Below are positions 56,301-62,300 of a DNA stretch of 64,000 nt, one piece after another. The notes below the pieces were generated by a model. It was not told the origin of the DNA. It was given only the letters and a program-made list of their open reading frames with translations, and did not search any database. Source of the DNA: Onchocerca lupi (taxonomy: Eukaryota > Nematoda > Chromadorea > Rhabditida > Onchocercidae). Within the stretch, counting starts at the first letter, position 1. Each line of letters opens with the position of its first letter. The translations under genes were made by a program, and so were the position numbers. The stretch spans positions 1 through 64,000 of the forward strand of contig JAOVVO010000238.1 in assembly GCA_028564675.1 (NCBI GenBank), written 5' to 3'.

Positions 56301-59300
56301 TATTTCCATTCTGTTCGAGTTCGAAAAACCTTACCAATCTACAGTTAGATTAAACTCTGAAGCACAAATTTGTTTGATAGTTACTCTTATTAGAGATAGA
56401 TAATATACAAACTGGATAAGTAAATACACTGAAACAACACAATTAGCTGGAAATAAAAGCTGAAAAGAAGAGCAGCGAAGTATGTGAAGAATTAAAATAA
56501 TAAAGGATCCATCTTAGCATCTTCAAATACCTGAACTCCAGCTTGCTCTTCGATCAGACTGAATCGTTCGTTGAGTGATCGAAGTAATCGTTGCCAGGAT
56601 CGATCCAGGCTTTGTGTGCTTAGCTCTACAGGAATATGTAGATGTTCGGTACGTTCGAAAAGTTGGTGTAGTTCAGCATAATGATCCGCTAAACGTTGCT
56701 TTTCGCGTGCTTTCGGCGGTAAATCTTCAGATTTAAATCGTTCTAAATCATGTTCTAATCGGCGTAATTCTCCCAGATTTGTTGGCAGTTGACGATCATC
56801 CATCAGACGTGTGGCACGCTCCACCCAATGCAACCATTCTGATGCTTCACGCTCATATTCATACATTACATCCTCGTACTGAACATGGCAATAGTTATCA
56901 TTACTAGAGTTGATTTGCAATATCAGACTGCTGAGAGCAATAGATTAAAATATGTGCAGTAAACAATCACCAGACATGTACAGCATAGTTCAAAAATTAA
57001 GGAACAAAAACTGTGATTCAGTTAGGCTTCATTATATGGAATTCTTTAAGTGATCTTATTCTGGAATGTCACTAAATCGATTTCAAACATTTCTAGTTAA
57101 AAGCGAAGGGAAAAACTGACTATTTGCCCCCAAACAATTAATTATCCCCTTTTTCTCGGTTGTGAAATCCCATGATTTCTTAGGATTTCTATTTAGGAGA
57201 TGGGCTAATTCCGTATGCAAAGGTTGATAAGACTATTTGATTTCAGTAATACTAAATTAAACTGACTGAAAGCACTTGAAATTTCTATAGAATTTACAAA
57301 TATTTTTATAAAAAACAAGAACGACAATTATACAAGATTTGTGCTCATTCTGAAAAGGAAAGAAACTCACATACACATACAATGTTTTTCCCTTCCATTA
57401 GTGCTCTAGTATCAAACAATTCTGTGCAAAATTTATAAAGAAATTTTGAAAGCAAACAAATAAAAACCTTTCTACAACTGTTTTCTATTAGCGCTTTTTT
57501 CTTTAAAAAATATTTTCGAAAATTTAATATTAAAATACACCAACAGCTTATACTACAACTTTCTTATAGGTTAATTTATTATCTGGTAGCTAGAATTCAC
57601 ACAAAAAATTTTCCTCATCAAACTGGCTTCTATACCACATGCTGAAAATTAGCATTCCAAACTAACTTTTCAACAAACAGTAAGAGCTAATCGAAAAAGA
57701 TAATTTTGTATTATTTTCTTATTAAAAAAAAAAAAAAAAAAAAAAAAAACTGCTTAGTTTTCCTCCAAACCTATTTGGAAAATGGATTCGAAAGTTTCCT
57801 AATAAGCATTCCGGTTTGAAGATTAAGTTTCTAAGTTTCAATTATTCAGAGATCATTTTATTCTTACTACAATTTGAATTGAATTCTTCTTCATAAATAT
57901 TATTTATATGCATTTATCATTTTTCATTTCACTAATACTAATTATCGCTACATGAGTGGGACAATCGAATATAGAGATATATAAAAAAGAAAAAGACGAA
58001 AAAATGATATTCGTTTTAAGGAAATTCTAAAATTATCTTCTTTTAATAAGATACATTAAAATTGGGATTTCTTCTCCGAAAAATGCAATTAAAGAAACAA
58101 AACCAGCTGTCATATATTAAAGCTTCCCTGTTATAAAAAGGGAAAATGAGATATTCAAAATCTAAAAATAAGAACATGAACTGAATATGGATAAAACTAA
58201 TTACTGCATTATGAGGGCAAAACTTAGAAATTAAATTGATTTAAGTTGCATTTTTCACTAACTAAAAAATTTTTTATAGATAAATAGAGTTATGGTTAGC
58301 CTAAAAATATATCAATCTTTGAAAGTAGCGGAACTCCTGATGGTATTTAATGACCTCCATATTTTTTATGAAATATCAAATGTTCACAGTTTCTTCGAAA
58401 AAGTCCAGGAGTTTTGCAAAATGTTATTTTGAAAAGATTGATTACTAACAAAAATCTGCAAAAAGAATTCCCCATAATAACCATTGATAATTTTACACAA
58501 TCATATTAATGTTTCTAAAAATGAAGAAAAGTTCTGCACTCTCTGCTAATTAAATTTTTAAACTTGAGCTTAAAACAGTCAAAGACAAATATTTTGCTTG
58601 CTCTTCAGCATTTTCAAGGAAACTGAACTATTTTTTTTTTGAGAGTCACATTCAAGTGACCCCTAGTCTTAAAGATAAGGGAGATAAAACTGACTTTACT
58701 CAGTTCACTAGTATGTGGCAAGGCGTTGTAGAGCGAAGAGACATAGGTAATGATACTCTTCTCATCCGGTGTATCCACGTCAACATCTTCTGCATCCAAA
58801 AGTCTGGAAACACCAAATTCACTTTCAGCTGCGGCAAATGCATTGTTCAGACGATCTCGAGCTGATATATTTTCGCCAATTATCTGAAGTTATTACTTGT
58901 TTGATTCTCGAATTTTTTACTAAACTTCACAAATAATAGAATAGAAATACTGCTTTTAACAGTATAAAGACAAATAAGATCATCGCTATTATATATGGAA
59001 CTGCTTAGTTATTAATAGAGCAGACTTAATGCCGAAAGATACTGAAAGATGTCAGCCGTCAAATCTTCTCAATCTATCTACTTTGTCCATTTGATTTTCA
59101 CCGGCTAACATGTTACCGAGTTTTCCCGCTCTCTCCTAATCTCTGTAATATATTCATTGTGAATCAACACAGTCCAAATATTTTAGCATCAGTATCGACT
59201 TAAATATTGAGGAAAAGTCTTTAAGTAATTATGACAAGTTGTAGCAAACAACATACTTTGCTCCACTGTATAAGATTCGGTCGATAACGATGCAGGATAG

Positions 59301-62300
59301 CATTGAAGGCTAAACCATCTCTCCAACTACTGGTAAAGTTGCGAACATTAACACCTGGATATCCGCGTGTAACATCTTGCGCCCATTGTAAGAGAGCATC
59401 TCGTGCTGAAACACCATCTGTGCTGGACAATACTTCTGATACCTGAAAAACGTATTTTATGTTAGAAAATAAATTGTCAGATTATAGTGAAATTTTGAGA
59501 AGAAATCCAAAAATTTTGAAATTTCCATCCCGATATTTTGATTTTCCGTGTAAATAATACAAAAGAAACAAGAAAAATGAAATTTTGTCCAATAATATTG
59601 AAGCCTTCGCTTTTCTTCTCGTCAACCTGTCACTTTCGAAATATTTGCATTTGTTCTTAAACATGATTCAGTTCTCAAAATTACCACTACATACACTTTC
59701 TGCATTTCGCTGCTCGCTAAATACACTCGCTTACCTTGTCAATTCATTTTTTCACATATTCCATTAAGTTTTAAAATCAATTCCACCAATGTCAATAAAA
59801 ACATTGAAATGTTCGATAAAAAGATAAAATGATAATCCATATGAAAGGCAAAAAACTTAATGAAATGATCGATTTTTTTGTTATCCATCAATGAAAAATT
59901 GCAAAAGTAGAAGTAAACATATCTTAATATTGTTAGCAAAATTCAATAAAAAGTAACAAAAATTTCAAATCAAACTTAGAAAAGATATCTCCCGAATTTG
60001 AAAAGAAAAAGAAAAGAAAAAAGTGAAAGAAGTCATATTTCTACGAAACGATCAGAGAAAAGAATTCATGAAAACTTTCAAAGTCATAGTACCATAAAAG
60101 ATTCTTTAGCAAATGTACCTTGGTAATCTATAAACGATTAATTATATAGTATGAAGGAAAAAAGGAAAGTTATTAGTGTACAGAAAGTATTACGAAAATC
60201 TTCTATTTATTTGATTTACACAAATTAATGAAATGAAGATTTATTGGTTCGCTTTCGGACGATTAGGCTATTCTTTCACAATTCCTGTCCGTAAATTGAA
60301 GGAATTATTCATGGAACATGTGTTCCTATAACATATGCACCTGTGCTGCGGTGAACGAATGATTCGTCTGGGTTAAATTTAAGAAACAAATGAAAGTATT
60401 TTATCTCCAAGAATTCATATTCGTTGTTCATTTCGAACAAATCGAGTAAATTCAATAAAACCTTAGAACAAAATTAATTGCGTGGTGAATGTAACAAATA
60501 TACTTAACCGTAATTACAATTTCCACCAGTCAATATAATATAGTGAAGAGAATAATATTTCGTGTTAAATGAAACGTGAAAGACCGTAATGGAAGTGAAA
60601 GAACCAACTTTGCTCTTCTTCGATTTCCGATTACTGTCCCGTTCACCGCGTGTTTTCTTGACACGCTGAACTTTACGTTCGAAATGTTCTCGTGCTTCAT
60701 AGGAAGAACTCTCCGAGAATGCTTGTCCACTAGGCCATGCAGCTTCAATACGTCCATTTCTATCGATGGGAACAACTTGGCCATTGCGTACATCTTCTAC
60801 GATCGTACCACCACCCACTCCATATGATGGTGATACGCTATGGATAGTAGAACCATCAACTGCCGAATAACCGTTAACTTTATCGGTGGTACTGCCAGCA
60901 GATCGAGTCAATTCATGCTTACGTTCTGCTTTTTTGGAATATGAACGTAATACTTTGTACATCTCCAGATGATACGTGATATTCACGCAGAATGAACTGG
61001 AGATAGATGAATATTTGTGAGATGATAGAAATACGACAGATTGTATACAACAAACAGCAATATTCCACCACTCACTTCTGTCTACAATAACTACACAGCA
61101 AAGCTATCTATCTCTCGCAGCACACAACGATGGCCACTCGAAAACTGAAAACGAGAAAAGGACGATGGATGGATGGATGGATGGTTGATGCGGCAGATGA
61201 TGCGTGCCCAAGTATGATTTCAGTTTTCCTTCGACAAAATGCTCCTACTGCTCCTGCTGCTATAGAAGTGTACTGCAACTATGATGTAGTTAGATGCTAT
61301 CCTACTAGCTATTGCTACAGAAGGTGGAAGGCCTTCTTTTGCAGATGGATGGAATAGTTTAGTAGTCATAGACGATGCCTGTATTTATTGCTAGTAGCTC
61401 GTGCAGCAATGTCGACAATGCATGCAGATTTCCAAACTATCCATCCCATCGCGCGCTGCTCTCTTCAATTCGGGTCCGCCTCTATTCAGGTTTTTACCAG
61501 CAGTAATGCCCTGAATAACATTCCTCGTTGCCCACACAACTTCTGTCAACCTTTCCTTCACAGACATCTCAACTTCTTCCCTTCCTCCGAAATACCTTCC
61601 CATTTCCTTCCTTCATACACCTAGAAAGAGAGAGAGAAGGATATGTATCAAATTTCATTGTATTCGTTGTATCCGATCATGGTGCGCACCATTTTGAAGG
61701 CTATTTACATTCGATAAAATCGTCTTCCTTTTTTAGGAATACAAGTGGAGAAAATGAAGGAAGAGAAGATGCAAAGATGAATTCATACATGACATAACCC
61801 GAACAATTTCAATTATCTACTACAAAACTTTCATCCTTTTTTCATGATTTTTACAAACCAATTGAAATGGTTCGGGATTCTAACATCAGAATAGATTGCC
61901 GGACCAAAGAATTCCTGTCTCCGCTCCCTATTACAATTTTCGCAAGGACTAGATTAGAGCTTTCAAAGATCTTTCTTGAATCATCAATATTACAAAATTA
62001 TGGAAAGAAAAACCCAGTAGGGTACAACCAATTCCTATTACTCCTTTTCTATTCAACTTCTGCTATTTCTTATCATTTCTCTCGTCAACAATTACTCCTT
62101 CAACAATCTGTTCTTTTCTAATTGCAATATCTTTTCAACAGAGAGTCGAATCATAGAGAGAAGAACAGTTAAATGATTATGAATATGTAAACAAAAAAGT
62201 GCAATTAACTTCTATTTCACATGTCGGTGAATCATCATCATCAAGTTAACTATTTACTCCTTACTTCCATCAGGATTTCCTGTTCATTCTTCATCTTACG

